64,000 nucleotides of DNA from Mucilaginibacter arboris (GTDB lineage Bacteria; Bacteroidota; Bacteroidia; Sphingobacteriales; Sphingobacteriaceae): the NCBI RefSeq assembly GCF_009754915.1, contig NZ_WPIK01000006.1:1-64000 (forward strand), written 5' to 3'. Under the pieces are notes generated by a model. It did not search any database. It was not told the origin of the DNA and was given only the letters and a program-made list of their open reading frames with translations. Every line of letters starts with the position of its first letter. The stretch's first letter is position 1. Made by a program: the position numbers and the translations under genes. Positions 18,581 through 28,303 of the stretch are shown here, in pieces.

Positions 18581-20194
18581 TTAATCGGCATCAACTGCTT
18601 TAATGGCCATAATGCGCTGCTCAAACTGTTCGCCATGGACCAATGATTTTGCTTTCATCCGCATTTTATATACGTAGATGGTTTTTTCCGAATATTCCAG
18701 GATTTTTGCAATCGTTTCGTTATCAGAAATACCTAAACGGATCAAGGCAAAAATCCGAAGATCGGTGGTTAGCACTTCATGTTCTTTCGGCCATATCTGG
18801 TCTTCCTTCTTAAAAAGGGCATTAAAAGAAGTAATGAAGTTGGGAAATATCTTAAGAAAAACCTGATCGAAAGTATGAAAAAGCATTTCCCGTTCTTTTT
18901 TGATCTGGATAGTATTGATAATGGCTGGAATATCATCGTATTTTTTAACCGACAACTTCATATCAACTGTACGTTTCAGTTTTTCTAATTTAAGGATGTA
19001 ACCGGATATCAAATCAAAAAAATAACCGATGTATTCTTCTTTAATATGCGTATCTTCCACTAATTTATGGTTGATAATTTCCAGTTCTGCGTTTTTATCC
19101 GCTATAATTTTCTCTTTTATGCGAAGGTCTTTAAGCTGCTTAAACAATTTAACAGATACCAGGATAATTAACAAAGTTAAAAACGTGGTAGAAAGCAAAT
19201 AGACCAGAAAACGCATTTTTTCTTTTTCTGTTAAACTGAGGTCCTGAGCGGCAATAATAGACAAAACGCTGCTGATTTGTACCTGGCGTTGTCGTGCGCC
19301 GTAAAACTGGGCGTCGTCCATTGCTTGTTGAATGTACTGGTAAGCATTTTTAACATCTCCGTTTTGATACAGCTTTTCCGAAAGCCAGAATAATGCTATC
19401 GTTTCTTTGGTGGAAGTTTGAATATCATTAATTACTGCTTTAACCAACATATTTATTCCCTGCTGCTGCTGGTCGGTAGCAAAATAAACATTGCTTAAAG
19501 TAGAAGCAACAATAGCAATTTGGTGCTGTGTTAAACGATGCTGGTTTAAAAGATTTACAAAACCGGCTTCTGCAGCCTTATAATTACCCTTTTTAAATTG
19601 TCGGTAACTTTCGTAGTAATTACATTCATAAGAGCCAGGTGTGCTAATTGCAATTGCAGAATCCAGGTACTTGCTTGCTAACTGATTATAATAAGGTGTA
19701 TAATGCCGATCACGGTCAAAAGCAGCAATATCATAATTGGCACGGGATAATAAAGCATAAAATTCAACCCGGGTACTATCGCTTAAAGTACGGGCATTTA
19801 CGGCATTCAATACTTCGAATGTTTCCCTGAACATTCCTGCCGAAAGCAAAATGAAACCTAATTTTACTTTGCTGTATGATTCTTTGTTTCGATCGTGCAG
19901 TAACCCGCTTAAACTTTGAAGCTTCCCGGCATAAACATAAGCAGAATCATACTGATAGGATTTGTACTGGTTATATAGCTGCACACAAAGATTAAACTGA
20001 TTTTCAGGACCGGCCAGCTTTGGGCTTTTAAGCTCTTGCCTCAGCTTTTGAATAGTTGCTTCTTTCCGGCTATCGTAAACTTTCTTTTTACTAAATTCCA
20101 GTTTTAGTTCTTCAAAATCTGTTTGTGCCGAAGTAGTTGCAAACCCGGAAAAGGATACTACCGTTAACAAAATTGAAAAAATAAGCTTTCGCAT
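18581..20194 (-). CDS. SusR-like membrane-bound transcription regulator (TPR sensor, TM helix, HTH)
   Basis: About 537 aa from the ATG at 20194, chosen because it opens a signal-like segment (MRKLIFSILLTVVSFSG). The periplasmic half is TPR-like (about residues 30-320). A single membrane helix (FLVYLLSTTFLTLLIILVSV) is followed by a coiled coil (KEKIIADKNAELEIINHKL) and a cytoplasmic region ending in a LuxR-like helix-turn-helix (LRIFALIRLGISDNETIAKI, then SEKTIYVYKMRMKAKS). This DUF6377-type layout and size match SusR of Bacteroides, which senses maltose and activates sus genes. Placed next to the neopullulanase and reading the same way, it is the probable controller of the whole locus. Confidence 0.82.
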   Translation of the reverse strand: MRKLIFSILLTVVSFSGFATTSAQTDFEELKLEFSKKKVYDSRKEATIQKLRQELKSPKLAGPENQFNLCVQLYNQYKSYQYDSAYVYAGKLQSLSGLLHDRNKESYSKVKLGFILLSAGMFRETFEVLNAVNARTLSDSTRVEFYALLSRANYDIAAFDRDRHYTPYYNQLASKYLDSAIAISTPGSYECNYYESYRQFKKGNYKAAEAGFVNLLNQHRLTQHQIAIVASTLSNVYFATDQQQQGINMLVKAVINDIQTSTKETIALFWLSEKLYQNGDVKNAYQYIQQAMDDAQFYGARQRQVQISSVLSIIAAQDLSLTEKEKMRFLVYLLSTTFLTLLIILVSVKLFKQLKDLRIKEKIIADKNAELEIINHKLVEDTHIKEEYIGYFFDLISGYILKLEKLKRTVDMKLSVKKYDDIPAIINTIQIKKEREMLFHTFDQVFLKIFPNFITSFNALFKKEDQIWPKEHEVLTTDLRIFALIRLGISDNETIAKILEYSEKTIYVYKMRMKAKSLVHGEQFEQRIMAIKAVDAD

Positions 20195-20333
20195 CAGATA
20201 TATTTTAACCAAAAACAAATTAAGCTATATTAAAATTGAAAATATGACAACAAGAAAAAAACTGCTTTACTATAAAACGGTTTCTTCAAGTTAAATTGCA
20301 GCAGCAACTGCTAAAAAAGCAGAAGATTGGCCA

Positions 20334-20347
20334 ATGCTTCTTTTACC
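20334..20347 (-). repeat. Dispersed 14-mer
   Basis: This is an exact minus-strand copy, 48 bases downstream of the response regulator stop. Confidence 0.9.
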
Positions 20348-20394
20348 GGATAAAAATCAATAATGTTATACTGCGTGCGGGGTAAGGTAAGGTG

Positions 20395-20760
20395 TTAATG
20401 TATCAACCGGTCAACTTTGTTAAGCAGCACGTCCATTTCAAAAGGCTTTTCTAAAAAGTCATCCGCACCGGCATCCAGGGCAGATTGTTTAATATCACGA
20501 CTGGCAGAGATCATAAGTACAGGAATATCTTTTGTAACTGCATTACTTTTTAACTGTTTGCAAATTTCCCGGCCGTCGTGGCCAGACATCCAAATATCCA
20601 GCAGTATCAAATCCGTATGATTTTTTACAGCTTCGGTTACGGTTGCGCCATCATATGTGTAGGCTACGTCATAATCCATCATTTCAAGCATCATGGTAAT
20701 AGAATCTACAATACCTGCGTCATCATCGGCAATCAAAATTTTTTTAGAAGCGGTTTTCAT
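20395..20760 (-). CDS. Single-domain response regulator (CheY-like receiver)
   Basis: 121 aa, all receiver domain: acidic pair in ILIADDDAG, phosphorylated Asp in LILLDIWMSG, conserved Ser in VLMISAS and Lys in DFLEKPF. There is no output domain. It lies 85 bases downstream of a histidine kinase gene on the same strand, the likely phosphodonor. With no DNA-binding part, it probably acts by protein contact or passes phosphate on. Confidence 0.92.
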   Translation of the reverse strand: MKTASKKILIADDDAGIVDSITMMLEMMDYDVAYTYDGATVTEAVKNHTDLILLDIWMSGHDGREICKQLKSNAVTKDIPVLMISASRDIKQSALDAGADDFLEKPFEMDVLLNKVDRLIH

Positions 20761-20844
20761 TTAACAAGTAGCATTATCAAGTAACAAGTGCTACAACCTT
20801 TATTTTGTTTTCTACCAGTAATACATAAACCGGATGTTTTAAAA

Positions 20845-23262
20845 CTAACGGGGCAACGGTAACGAAAAACAGAAAGTAGAGCCTTTCCCTTCAATAGAAT
20901 TTACCCATATTTTTCCGTTTAAACGTTTTACAATCTCGCAAGAGATATATAAACCTAAACCCAAACCCGGAAAAGTATGTTCTTTGGCTCCGCTTACCCG
21001 ATAAAACTGCTCGAATACTTTGTCTTTTTTATCTTGACTGATCCCGATCCCGAAATCCTGCACGCAAAGTTCTACAAATGCACCTTTTTGTTCTGTACAA
21101 ACAATCACTTCATTTGCATCAGGAGAATACTTGATGGCATTGGTAAGCAGATTGGTTATTACCTGGCTAATGCGGTCTGTATCACCAAAAACCATTCCCT
21201 GAAAGTAAAGCTGCTTCTTAATTTTATGCCGGAAAGAAGTACGCTGTACATCTTCAATTACCTCTTCTACCAGTTGGTTAAAATCAAAACCGGTTACATT
21301 AAACTGCATTTTTCCGGTATGTATTTTGGTTACATCCAGTAAGTCTGCAATTAAATTGTTCAATCGGTTTACCTGTTTATCCAGTTTCCCGAGCATATCT
21401 GCTTTTTTCGTATCGCCATCCCGCCTAAACATCATTTCAAGCACCTGTGCATAAGCTTTAATACTGGTTACCGGTGTTTTAAGTTCGTGGCTGGCAATCC
21501 CTAAAAAATTATCTTTTTGCTGCTGCAACTGCTTTTGCTCGGTAGTATCTACGCAGGCGCCAATAAAACCTTTAAAGCGCTGTGCCTCGTCGTACTGCGG
21601 GTTACCTGTACAAACTACCCAACGCTCCTGGCCGTTCGTATGCAAAACCCTGAACTGATTTTCATGATACCGGCGTTTTTTAAAATCATCCGCAAAGGCC
21701 GCATAAGCATGTTTTACATCTTCCTCATGCACGGTATCCAGCCATCCTGCACCCAAATGGTTTTCCAAAGGTTTGCCCGTCCACCTGATCCAGGTTTCGT
21801 TTACGTAAGAAATATTGCCAAATTCGTCCGTGATCCATAAAGCAGTTGGCGATGCTGCAGTAATGCCACGGAAAAGGGCTTCACTTTCGAATAGCTTTTG
21901 CCTTGCTTTAACACTTTCGGTAACCTCGGTAGCTACTTCTAATACGCCCGTAATTTTGCCTCCTTCCAATAGCGGCGAATAAGAAAAATCAAAATAAGCT
22001 TCTTCAAAATTACCGTTGCGGTTTAACTGTACTTGCATATCATAACCGAAATAAGGCTGGCCAGTATGGTAAACGTTGTATAAAATATCCAGGAGCGGCT
22101 GGCCTTCAAGTTCGGGCATAACTTCGAGTAGTTTTTTCCCGATAACAGCTTCGGTTTTACCCAGCATATTCAACATGGTTTTATTGGCTTTAGAAACCTT
22201 CATTTCTTCTCCCCGAAAAACAACCATTGCAACTGGCGACTGGTCCATCATGCTTCGGAAACGGTTCTCGCTCTCTAAAATGCGGTGCTGGTTTTTCTGC
22301 TCCTGCATGTAATTATACCCTTTGCTAATGGCTGTGCCGATATAAATACCTACAGATTCTATAAAATGCTGGTACTCGTGGTCTAATTTTCGCCGGGAAG
22401 AAATACCTGCAACCAAACAACCGGTAATTTTTGTTTCGCCGATGCTTAAGGGTACAATTAGTGCTTCCAAACAGTTTTCCGGCCAGCAGGAAGCCACAGG
22501 AGCTTGCAGATAAGCAGTTAAATCTTTTATATGTACAGATTTTCCGGATCGGATTGTTTTTTCCAGCGGCCAGGTTATATCCTGCACATCTTTTAATTCT
22601 ATGCCTACCGCAGCAGATAAAGTAACCTCATCCTTACTATCAACAGGGGCGGTAAAAAGCAGGCAAAACGGCAGGTCTTTTTTAGCTGTTTCCAGAATTT
22701 TCGTTCCGGTTTCAATCCCTTCCGTAAAAGTATGTACAGCATTTAACTGCAAGAGCTGGTGTAATATTTGGTTTCGCCTTTCATTAATTACACGGTAAGT
22801 AGTTTCTACCACGGCATTAAATACGCCGCCAACGCTACCATCAGCAGCTATAATGGGAGATAAAGTGTAATCAAAATAGCATTCTTCCGTGTAACCGTAG
22901 CGTTTCATGGGAAGTAAAGCATCTTCTGAACGGATAGACTCGCCGTTTGCCAGTACGTTTTTAAATTCGGCATCCAAACCGTCCCAAATTTCCGGCCACA
23001 CTACTGCCCCCGGTTTACCTAATGCCCAGGGATGTTTGTTGCCTGGAATAACGCTCCAGGCATCATTATAAATCAAGGTAAAGTCTTCTCCCCAGTAAAT
23101 AGCAATTGGAAAACCGGAATTAAGGCAAATACTTAACGCAGATTTTAAACTGTCTGGCCAGGCAGCAGGTCCGCCTAAGGAAGTTCGAGACCAGTTTGTA
23201 GAACGGATCAGTTCTCCCATTTTACCACCGCCTTGCAGAAATTTATCTGTATTTGTAAGCAT
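20845..23262 (-). CDS. PAS/GAF sensor histidine kinase, soluble
   Basis: 805 aa with no membrane segment. The order is a PAS-like N-terminal domain (FPIAIYWGEDFTLIYNDAW), a GAF-like region (about residues 165-315), two PAS domains (FRSMMDQSPVAMVVF; FRGITAASPTALWITDEFG), a HisKA domain with phospho-acceptor His in GIASHELKTPV, and an HATPase domain with N-box ITNLLTNAIKYS and G-box GLGLGLYISCEI. The N-terminal arrangement resembles kinases often found beside single receivers in Sphingobacteriaceae. The signal is cytoplasmic and unknown. Partner: the receiver protein downstream. Confidence 0.92.
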   Translation of the reverse strand: MLTNTDKFLQGGGKMGELIRSTNWSRTSLGGPAAWPDSLKSALSICLNSGFPIAIYWGEDFTLIYNDAWSVIPGNKHPWALGKPGAVVWPEIWDGLDAEFKNVLANGESIRSEDALLPMKRYGYTEECYFDYTLSPIIAADGSVGGVFNAVVETTYRVINERRNQILHQLLQLNAVHTFTEGIETGTKILETAKKDLPFCLLFTAPVDSKDEVTLSAAVGIELKDVQDITWPLEKTIRSGKSVHIKDLTAYLQAPVASCWPENCLEALIVPLSIGETKITGCLVAGISSRRKLDHEYQHFIESVGIYIGTAISKGYNYMQEQKNQHRILESENRFRSMMDQSPVAMVVFRGEEMKVSKANKTMLNMLGKTEAVIGKKLLEVMPELEGQPLLDILYNVYHTGQPYFGYDMQVQLNRNGNFEEAYFDFSYSPLLEGGKITGVLEVATEVTESVKARQKLFESEALFRGITAASPTALWITDEFGNISYVNETWIRWTGKPLENHLGAGWLDTVHEEDVKHAYAAFADDFKKRRYHENQFRVLHTNGQERWVVCTGNPQYDEAQRFKGFIGACVDTTEQKQLQQQKDNFLGIASHELKTPVTSIKAYAQVLEMMFRRDGDTKKADMLGKLDKQVNRLNNLIADLLDVTKIHTGKMQFNVTGFDFNQLVEEVIEDVQRTSFRHKIKKQLYFQGMVFGDTDRISQVITNLLTNAIKYSPDANEVIVCTEQKGAFVELCVQDFGIGISQDKKDKVFEQFYRVSGAKEHTFPGLGLGLYISCEIVKRLNGKIWVNSIEGKGSTFCFSLPLPR

Positions 23263-23394
23263 ATCAATTAAAAACGCAAAAGTGCTAATGATTTATAAAT
23301 ATGTTGTTGGCTGCACGTAATTCTTTTTAATAGTTAGAGAATACTGGTTTTTTATTACAGGCAGCAACAAAGAAGGTTATTGCTTTTAAAACCA

Positions 23395-23547
23395 ATGCTT
23401 CTTTTAGCACCTGCTTTTTAATAACCTTGCCGCTTAAACCTTTACTGATTTTAGCATTTAACAGAAATACAAACATTAATTTTTGCCGGTAAAAACAGCA
23501 TCGCACTGCTCCTAAAGCTTCGTATTTTGGTGTGATAAAAGAAGCAT
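23395..23547. repeat. Two inverted copies of the dispersed 14-mer in one gap
   Basis: A minus-strand copy at 23395-23408 and a plus-strand copy at 23534-23547, with 125 bases between. The second overlaps the stop codon of the GH65-like gene at 23547. The gap separates that gene from the histidine kinase gene. Confidence 0.85.
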
Positions 23548-25682
23548 TACGGCATCGGCTTAAAACCTTCCCACCTAACTTTCCATTCACCGTTTTTTGG
23601 AAAACCGGGATTTTCGGTTTTTTTGCCGTCCCAGCCGGCACACATCATGGCAACTGCAGCTAATAAACCACCGTTTCCGGGCAGGTAAATAGTTAAACGC
23701 TTGTCCTGATAATTATGTCCGTTTTGCAAATAAGTGTTGGTTTCTACGTTTTTAAACAACGCATCAATTGCTTCTTCCGGTACGTTTAAGCGCGTTGCCG
23801 TCATGGCTACCATCGGAAAGTCCCAGCCCCAGGTGTGCTCCCAATGCCATGCTTTTTTTACCAGGTTAAAAGTAGTATGCATAACTGCCGTATCTAACTG
23901 ATGGCTTGGCGGAATGGTACTTAAAGCGGCCAGCACGGCAGGATGATCAGTGAGATATTTACTATCCGGCGAATAACAATCAGGCACGCTTTCCGCAGCT
24001 AAATAAACACCATTTTTCTGCGGAAGCCTGGCCAGTTTGTTCAACACCAAATCCCATTCCTTTTTTCGCGGTAAACCTAATCGCAATCGCCATTGTTGCG
24101 CTATGTTCAGTGCCCAGTCCCAATAAGCTAATTCGTAAGTTGGGTTGAAAGTATCAACCGCGTTAAAACATTCCTGTGCTGGAATCATGCCTTTTCCCAG
24201 ATTATAACGATTATTTTGAGCATCGAAAGTTGGAAAAGAAGCCATAAAATCTGCCGTGGCAAAAACCAGCTCTTTGTATTTATTCAAAACATCCATGCTC
24301 TTTTTATCACGATAAATTAGTTCTGCCAGATAAATTAAATGCGGTTGCTGCCAGATCAATAAAGCACCAACAGAAGAAGGCGATTCCCGGCCTTCGTTAT
24401 CCGTCATTTTCTGCCAGCGTACGCCTTTAAAACCTTGCCGTTTTGCAATGTCTTTGGCGCCCTTGTAAGCTGTGAAATACCAGTTCATGCTTTTCTCCAG
24501 CAAATCCGTCCGGTTCCAGAAAGCATAATGTGCGGCGTGCCACCAAAACATTTCCATGTGCGGTTTGCCGTACCAACTGTTGTAAGTTAAACCGGTTTCC
24601 TGCGGCGGAAAGTTTCCTGCGCATTGTACCTTTTCGAGATATTGTGATAAAACTACTCTTCGTTCCAGTTCAAAAGCCCTTTTATCCGTGCTTCCGGCAA
24701 AGTCGACTGCTGCGCCAGATTGCCAGAAAGTGTTCCATAGTTTTTGACTGTTTGCTTCCGTTTTCGCAAAACCATCTGCCTGAACATTTTTTATTTTTGG
24801 GGAAAACAGAAAGCTGAACTGAAACGTGTTGCTTCTTTTATCAGGTAAAATTGTATAATAATGGCTGGGCTTTTTTTTGGCGATGGCATCACTCCATTTA
24901 CCAGTTAAATAGTAAGTTGTTGTATCTAAAACATGTTTAAAAACAGCACCGTTTTTTTGGTTTTGGATGATTGCCGACTGGTGCTTTTCATTGTTTTTAT
25001 AATTCGATCCAAAATCAGCAAAAGCGCCGGTTGGATAAGGAAAACGGATACGCAATTCTAACCTTCCTTCCTGAATTAAAGGCGAAGTAACTTTTGCCGC
25101 AATTTCGTCTTTGGTTTGATGGGCGCAGGTAATTACTTCTACCGGAACACCTTCAATGGTGAATTTGCTACTGATCTCGCCTTTCCATAAATCAAGTTCC
25201 TGATGGATGTTTTTTACATCTTCCAACGAAATTAACGAACCATCTTTTTTATAAATATCCAACCCAATATTACCTAATTGCAAACGGTGCTGGTTAATGC
25301 GAAAATAATCGGCCGATTCTTTGTTGATTTCCGGCCCGTGCCATTGCACCGAGTATTTGATCTTTTTTCCATCCAGATCATATTCTTTCAAGGAATTTTC
25401 AAACCGGTAATTTTCTTTGTTCGGGAAACTATGCCAGCCCCATTCAGATTCTGTTCCGAGCGGAACTCCTTTGGCATAAACTTCCGGGAAAGTTTGCAAG
25501 CCCGTTGCATCAACCGTAAAAGCAAATTTGCCGTTGCCAACCGTTAAAGAAGATAAAGTATCTGCCTGATGAACGATAACATTATGCCGGCCAACTACCG
25601 CTTTTCGGTCAATTTTTTGTGCTAAGCCAGAAAAAAAAGAAATAAATAAGGTTATGAAAGTTATAAAACGAACAGATTTCAT
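23547..25682 (-). CDS. GH65-like (six-hairpin) periplasmic glycoside hydrolase
   Basis: About 711 aa from ATG 25682; a TTG two codons upstream also fits but the ATG directly opens the signal peptide (MKSVRFITFITLFISFFSGLA). An N-terminal beta-sandwich (to about residue 330) precedes a helical barrel with YGKPHMEMFWWHAAHYAFW, which resembles the GH65 (alpha/alpha)6 catalytic region; the Glu of HMEMFWW may be the general acid. A second cluster, WHWEHTWGWDFPM, lies near the C-terminus. Bacteroidetes genomes hold many such proteins of unproven substrate. A one-base variant of the dispersed 14-mer (24829-24842) encodes D-K-R-S-N. Not clearly tied to the starch locus. Confidence 0.7.
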   Translation of the reverse strand: MKSVRFITFITLFISFFSGLAQKIDRKAVVGRHNVIVHQADTLSSLTVGNGKFAFTVDATGLQTFPEVYAKGVPLGTESEWGWHSFPNKENYRFENSLKEYDLDGKKIKYSVQWHGPEINKESADYFRINQHRLQLGNIGLDIYKKDGSLISLEDVKNIHQELDLWKGEISSKFTIEGVPVEVITCAHQTKDEIAAKVTSPLIQEGRLELRIRFPYPTGAFADFGSNYKNNEKHQSAIIQNQKNGAVFKHVLDTTTYYLTGKWSDAIAKKKPSHYYTILPDKRSNTFQFSFLFSPKIKNVQADGFAKTEANSQKLWNTFWQSGAAVDFAGSTDKRAFELERRVVLSQYLEKVQCAGNFPPQETGLTYNSWYGKPHMEMFWWHAAHYAFWNRTDLLEKSMNWYFTAYKGAKDIAKRQGFKGVRWQKMTDNEGRESPSSVGALLIWQQPHLIYLAELIYRDKKSMDVLNKYKELVFATADFMASFPTFDAQNNRYNLGKGMIPAQECFNAVDTFNPTYELAYWDWALNIAQQWRLRLGLPRKKEWDLVLNKLARLPQKNGVYLAAESVPDCYSPDSKYLTDHPAVLAALSTIPPSHQLDTAVMHTTFNLVKKAWHWEHTWGWDFPMVAMTATRLNVPEEAIDALFKNVETNTYLQNGHNYQDKRLTIYLPGNGGLLAAVAMMCAGWDGKKTENPGFPKNGEWKVRWEGFKPMP

Positions 25683-25769
25683 GATCAAAAAAGGTTTATC
25701 AGCGGAGGACGCAATTATAATTTTAAAGATAGGATAAACCGTCCTGAACTATCTTTTTTCTGATGGGCA

Positions 25770-25783
25770 ATGCTTCTTTTACC
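25770..25783 (-). repeat. Dispersed 14-mer
   Basis: This is an exact minus-strand copy, 11 bases beyond the ligD stop and upstream of the GH65-like gene. Confidence 0.9.
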
Positions 25784-25793
25784 AGGCAAAAAT

Positions 25794-28289
25794 TCAGGTA
25801 GCTGCTTTGCTTTGTTTTAAAACTTTTAATAAATCCACTTTTTTAGTTCTGATCTCTTTCCAGGGATCATGCCTGTTTTTTAACAAACGCGGAACATTTT
25901 TAATGTTGAAGTTTTTAATCTGCAAATCATCATTTACTTCTTCCCAAAACAAAGGCATAGAAACCGTTGCCCCAGGTTTTGGACGCGCAGAATAAGGTGC
26001 GGCAACGGTTTGGCCGCGGCGGTTTTGCAAGAAATCGATGTAAATTAAACCTTTTCTTTTATCTAAACTTCGTTCCAAACTTGTAATGTCCTGCTCTTGT
26101 TCGTGTACCAGTTGCGCCACGTAATTGGCAAACTTTTTTACAAAATCGTAATCGTATTGAGCGGCCAAATAAATGTAAATATGAATGCCGGTAGAACCGG
26201 AAGTTTTTACAAAAGACGGGATTTCCATCTGATCGTAAACAGCTTTTACCGTTAAAGCTACTTGTTTTACCTCGCTAAAATCATTTCCGTCGGGGTCCAG
26301 GTCAATCACCATAAACTCCGGGTTTTCCGGTTTTTTATAGCTGCTTAACCATGGATTTATTTCGATACAACCTAAGTTAGCCGTAAAAATCAAAGAATCC
26401 ACATCGTTACAAATCAAATAATCGATCTCTTTCTGGTTACTTTCCGAATAAACCGGAACAGTTTTTATCCAGCCGGGCATTTGCTCAACGTTCACATCTT
26501 TCTGAAAAAAACCTGGTGCATCAATGCCGTTTGGATGACGGTTTAACGAAAGCGGCTTATCTTTTAAATAAGGCAAAATATAACCTGAAATTTGCTCATA
26601 ATAATACAACAGCTCGCCTTTGGTTATTTTTTCGTTTTTCCAGAACAGCTTGTCGAGATGTGTCAGTTTGAGATTTTTATGTGCTAAAAGAAGCATCTGT
26701 TCTATGTTTTCTTCTTCAACTTTTTCTTCTTGAACCGCATTGGCAAATTCGCGCTTCACATCACGGGCTTCTTTATCAATTCTTAAACCTTTGTAAACCG
26801 GGTGCCGCAAATGCACGCCTTCGGTCCATTCTGTAAAATTTACTTCGCAAACCAGTTCCGGTTTTATCCAGGTTACGCTTTTTTCCTGGGCAACAATTGT
26901 TTCTTTAGAAAATGGTTTTTGGGAGATTTCGAGTGCTTCCATCTGTTCGTAAAGCTCTTTTAAAACCTGGTTGTTAAAACCGGAGCCGCAGTTACCCATG
27001 TATTGCAAAGTTCCGTCCTCATCATACAAACCTAAAACCAATGCACCGAAATATTTGCGTGCACCGGCAGGATTGGTAAAACCGCAAATAATTGCTTCCT
27101 GACTGTTTGCCTGCTTAAACTTCAGCCAGGCATCGCTTCTTTTACCGATCAAATACGTGCTATCGGCTTTTTTAGCGATAATGCCTTCCCAATTGTTTTT
27201 CAGGGCTTGTTCAAAAAATTCTTTTCCTTTTTCTGCCACATGTTCGTGGTAGGTAACTTTGTTGGACTGCTGTTTTTGAAGCAGTTTTTTCAGCAATTCT
27301 TTCCGCTGGATTAACGGCATTTCCTGCAAACCATGTCCGTTTAAATAAAGCAGGTCGAAAACGTAATATTTTAAAATGTGCTGCTTGTCATCCTTTTCAA
27401 AATGCTGTAGCGACTGGAAATCTTCTTTTCCCAATGGGTCCTCCACAGTTATTTCTCCGTCTAAAACGGCGTTATCTTTAACCGCTTCCAAAGCTTCTGC
27501 AATAGCGGGATAGGTTGTGGTATAATCCTGCCCTTTCCGCGTAATCAGTTTTACCTGTTTTCCGGTTGTTGCAATAATGCGGTAACCGTCCAGCTTGCGT
27601 TCAAACACCCAATTTTTATCGTTAAAAACAGTATTGGCGGGTTCTGCCAGCATGGGGCTGTAAGGAAATTTGGTTTCTGGTTCTGGGTTTTTTTCTGGTT
27701 CTGCTTTAACAACTGCGCTGCCTTTTTTAAACTTTTTTCCGGCTGTTTTTACTTCTTCGGATACCAGTTGCTCGGCATCAAATTTCTCGTCCGTTGCAAA
27801 TTCGTCGCGGTGCTTTATCAGCAACCACGAGTTTTGTTCATCTTCTTTAATCTTGACCAATGCAAACTCACCCTGCAACTTTTTTCCGTTCAGCCTAAAC
27901 TTTAAGTTGCCCGAATACAAACCTTTATGCAGTTCTTTTACATCATCTTTTCTATCAGCAGCTAAAGATTGGTAAGTGCCTTCATCAAAAATAGTAACTA
28001 CGCCTGCGCCGTAATTTCCTTTTGGGATTTCGCCTTCAAACGTTCTATAATCGTAAGGATGGTCTTCTACCATCATGGCCAGCCGCCTGTCTTTTGGGTT
28101 TAACGATGGCCCTTTCGGCACTGCCCAGCTTTTTAAAACGCCATCCAGTTCCAGCCGGAAATCATAATGCAAATGCGAAGCATGATGCCGCTGCACTACA
28201 AAGCGTAGTTCTTTGCCCGGATTTTTCCCTGCTGTCGGCTCCGGCGTTTTATCAAATTTACGTTTGCTGTTATATTTTTCTAACGTCAT
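25794..28289 (-). CDS. ligD: DNA ligase D (phosphoesterase-ligase-polymerase)
   Basis: 831 aa. The order is PE (3'-phosphoesterase, RHHASHLHYDFRLELDG, about residues 30-160), ATP-dependent ligase (adenylated Lys in FERKLDGYR near residue 230, then LDGEITV and EGIIAKKADS) and polymerase/primase (HLDKLFWKNEKITKGELLYY; MVIDLDPDG metal-binding Asp pair; SGSTGIHIYI). It repairs double-strand breaks with Ku. It starts 14 bases after the ku stop. Two sites of the dispersed word occur inside: an exact copy at 26683-26696, read M-L-L-L-A, and a one-base variant near 27133, read G-K-R-S-D. Confidence 0.96.
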   Translation of the reverse strand: MTLEKYNSKRKFDKTPEPTAGKNPGKELRFVVQRHHASHLHYDFRLELDGVLKSWAVPKGPSLNPKDRRLAMMVEDHPYDYRTFEGEIPKGNYGAGVVTIFDEGTYQSLAADRKDDVKELHKGLYSGNLKFRLNGKKLQGEFALVKIKEDEQNSWLLIKHRDEFATDEKFDAEQLVSEEVKTAGKKFKKGSAVVKAEPEKNPEPETKFPYSPMLAEPANTVFNDKNWVFERKLDGYRIIATTGKQVKLITRKGQDYTTTYPAIAEALEAVKDNAVLDGEITVEDPLGKEDFQSLQHFEKDDKQHILKYYVFDLLYLNGHGLQEMPLIQRKELLKKLLQKQQSNKVTYHEHVAEKGKEFFEQALKNNWEGIIAKKADSTYLIGKRSDAWLKFKQANSQEAIICGFTNPAGARKYFGALVLGLYDEDGTLQYMGNCGSGFNNQVLKELYEQMEALEISQKPFSKETIVAQEKSVTWIKPELVCEVNFTEWTEGVHLRHPVYKGLRIDKEARDVKREFANAVQEEKVEEENIEQMLLLAHKNLKLTHLDKLFWKNEKITKGELLYYYEQISGYILPYLKDKPLSLNRHPNGIDAPGFFQKDVNVEQMPGWIKTVPVYSESNQKEIDYLICNDVDSLIFTANLGCIEINPWLSSYKKPENPEFMVIDLDPDGNDFSEVKQVALTVKAVYDQMEIPSFVKTSGSTGIHIYIYLAAQYDYDFVKKFANYVAQLVHEQEQDITSLERSLDKRKGLIYIDFLQNRRGQTVAAPYSARPKPGATVSMPLFWEEVNDDLQIKNFNIKNVPRLLKNRHDPWKEIRTKKVDLLKVLKQSKAAT
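26683..26696 (+). repeat. Dispersed 14-mer inside ligD
   Basis: This is an exact GCTAAAAGAAGCAT, opposite to the gene, read as M-L-L-L-A between the ligase and polymerase domains. Confidence 0.9.
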
Positions 28290-28303
28290 GGTTGATGCTG
28301 TTT

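Noticed and set aside
23327-23641. Minus-strand frame of 104 codons after the GH65-like gene
   Set aside because: It overlaps the 3' end of that gene in another frame and reads through intergenic DNA; composition is not protein-like.
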